Shown piece after piece: positions 62,849 through 64,000 of a DNA stretch of 64,000 bases. Within the stretch, counting starts at the first letter, position 1. The number at the start of each line of letters is the position of its first letter. Origin of the DNA: Citrobacter youngae ATCC 29220 (GTDB lineage: Bacteria > Pseudomonadota > Gammaproteobacteria > Enterobacterales > Enterobacteriaceae); contig NZ_GG730299.1 in assembly GCF_000155975.1 (NCBI RefSeq), positions 2,396,204-2,460,203 of the forward strand. The letters are read 5' to 3'. The position numbers and the translations under genes are program-made. A model generated the notes under the pieces. The model was not told where the DNA came from. It ran no database searches and saw only the letters and a program-made list of their open reading frames with translations.

Positions 62849-62870
62849 CGATTCCTAACCTGTTAACACA

Positions 62871-62907
62871 ATAAAAAAACCACGGGGCCATATTAATAGC
62901 CCCGTGG
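62871..62907 (-). terminator. Terminator after brnQ
   Basis: The minus strand has CCACGGGGC-N10-GCCCCGTGG followed by seven T, about 20 bp past the brnQ stop. Confidence 0.95.
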
Positions 62908-62927
62908 TTAAAACTTATTGTCAGTGA

Positions 62928-64000
62928 TTAGTGTGCGCTGGAGGTCACTTGTCGACCCGCGGCGCGATCCCAGATAATTGCCAGGATCACCATCACGACT
63001 GTTGGCATCAACCACGCCAGCCCCTGCTCCGCCAGCGGTAAACGCTGGGTCCAGGCCGGTAACACGCCGCCAATTGCAGAAGCTTTAATGCCATCAAGGA
63101 TACCAAAAATCAGGCTGATAAACATCGCAGGTGCAATGACGCGGGAAGAATTATGCCACCATGAGCGGGTAAAACTTAATACAACCAGTGCGATACATGG
63201 CGGATAGATAGCCGTCAGCACCGGAATAGAGATTTGAATCAGGTGGCTCAGCCCCAGATTAGAGACCACCATCGAGAAGCCGCCGAGGATGAATACCAGC
63301 GTACGATAAGACAGCGGAACGTACTGGGCAAAGAACTCTGCGCAGGCGCAGGTCAGGCCAACCGCGGTAACCAGACAAGCGATGAAAATCAGCGCCGCCA
63401 GCAGGAAGCTCCCCGCGCCGCCAAAGGTGTGCTGAACATACGCATGCAGAATCGCCGCGCCGTTAGCAGACTGATCGACCAGAATCGCGCTATCGGAACC
63501 CAGACGGAACAGCGCAAGGTACAGCAGCGTTAAGCCCACACCCGCCATCAAACCAGCCCAAACGGTGTAACGGGTCAGCAGACGCGACTCGGTAACGCCA
63601 CGCGAGCGGGCGGCGTTAACGATAACAATACCAAACACCATCGCGCCCAGCGTATCCATGGTCAGATAACCATTTACGAAACCATTAGAAAACGCCGCGG
63701 TTTGATAGGCTTCCATCGCATTGCTGATCGGACCAGCAGGCCAGACGATTGCGGCGACAGACAGTACCACCAGCGCGAGGATTTTCAGCGGAGCAAGGAA
63801 GTTGCCGACGGTATCCAGCAGTTTGCCCGGATACAGCGATACCAGAATAACAATCGCAAAATAGACCACGCTGTAGATGAACAGCGGCAGCGCGGAGTCA
63901 CCGGTCAGCGGCGCAATCCCGACTTCGAAAGAGACCGTTGCGGTACGCGGCGTCGCGAACAATGGGCCAACCGCCAGATAGCAGACGGTAGCCAGCAGCA
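62928..64000 (-). CDS. brnQ: Branched-chain amino acid transporter BrnQ (5' end outside window)
   Basis: The last 357 codons of an LIVCS-family carrier for leucine, valine and isoleucine; the frame is open to the right edge, and the residues there ([27 protein letters not shown]) match the E. coli protein from about residue 83, so roughly 80 residues are missing. Helices and the C-terminal [25 protein letters not shown] are typical. Apparent starts inside the visible part are not real. Confidence 0.95.
   Translation of the reverse strand, partial: LLATVCYLAVGPLFATPRTATVSFEVGIAPLTGDSALPLFIYSVVYFAIVILVSLYPGKLLDTVGNFLAPLKILALVVLSVAAIVWPAGPISNAMEAYQTAAFSNGFVNGYLTMDTLGAMVFGIVIVNAARSRGVTESRLLTRYTVWAGLMAGVGLTLLYLALFRLGSDSAILVDQSANGAAILHAYVQHTFGGAGSFLLAALIFIACLVTAVGLTCACAEFFAQYVPLSYRTLVFILGGFSMVVSNLGLSHLIQISIPVLTAIYPPCIALVVLSFTRSWWHNSSRVIAPAMFISLIFGILDGIKASAIGGVLPAWTQRLPLAEQGLAWLMPTVVMVILAIIWDRAAGRQVTSSAH

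Overview
This 64-kb window is chromosomal DNA of an enteric gammaproteobacterium. Almost every protein matches its Escherichia coli/Salmonella counterpart in length and sequence, and the gene order is the ybaY-to-brnQ block of E. coli read in reverse. Several features point to Citrobacter or a close relative rather than E. coli or Salmonella: cdsH next to decR, an AhpC/TsaA-type peroxiredoxin beside acpH, a short 287-residue Tsx, a DUF3298-like secreted protein after yajL, and a four-gene hydrolase/LysR cassette between the peroxiredoxin and malZ. The genus is an inference. No rRNA, tRNA, CRISPR array, phage or IS transposase was seen.

Layout. 1-12.5 kb: ybaY (partial), tesB, the nitrogen pair glnK-amtB behind a sigma54 promoter, the heterodimeric ABC exporter mdlA-mdlB, the divergent cysteine pair decR/cdsH, cof, ybaE, queC, fadM. 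12.6-22.6 kb: envelope and proteostasis genes ybaV, ppiD, hupB, lon, clpX, clpP, tig and bolA, all on the minus strand, with recognisable heat-shock and gearbox promoters. 22.8-30.2 kb: yajG-ampG (muropeptide recycling) and cyoABCDE (cytochrome bo3 oxidase and heme O synthase). 30.4-41.5 kb: yajR, yajQ, panE-yajL, the DUF3298-like gene, thiI, the isoprenoid operon xseB-ispA-dxs, yajO. 41.0-45.1 kb: minus-strand cofactor operon nrdR-ribD-ribE-nusB-thiL-pgpA. 45.2-53.6 kb: yajI, tsx, then minus-strand queA-tgt-yajC-secD-secF (queuosine plus Sec accessory complex). 53.7-64 kb: acpH, the peroxiredoxin, the accessory cassette, malZ, proY, brnQ (partial).

How the genes work together. Most are housekeeping: ammonium sensing (GlnK-AmtB), protein quality control (Tig, ClpXP, Lon, PpiD), aerobic respiration (Cyo), DXP/isoprenoid and riboflavin/thiamine supply, and Sec export. 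Cysteine control (DecR/CdsH) and the aminohydrolase/isochorismatase cassette look like lineage additions.

The least explained DNA lies between tsx and secF, where E. coli carries yajD. Here there is instead a GC-rich imperfect inverted repeat of about 490 bp with nested hairpins. Other structure beyond genes includes seven REP/BIME sites, a dispersed hairpin repeat present twice in full (once inside the tsx leader) and once truncated, and a second repeat-like insertion between queA and tgt.
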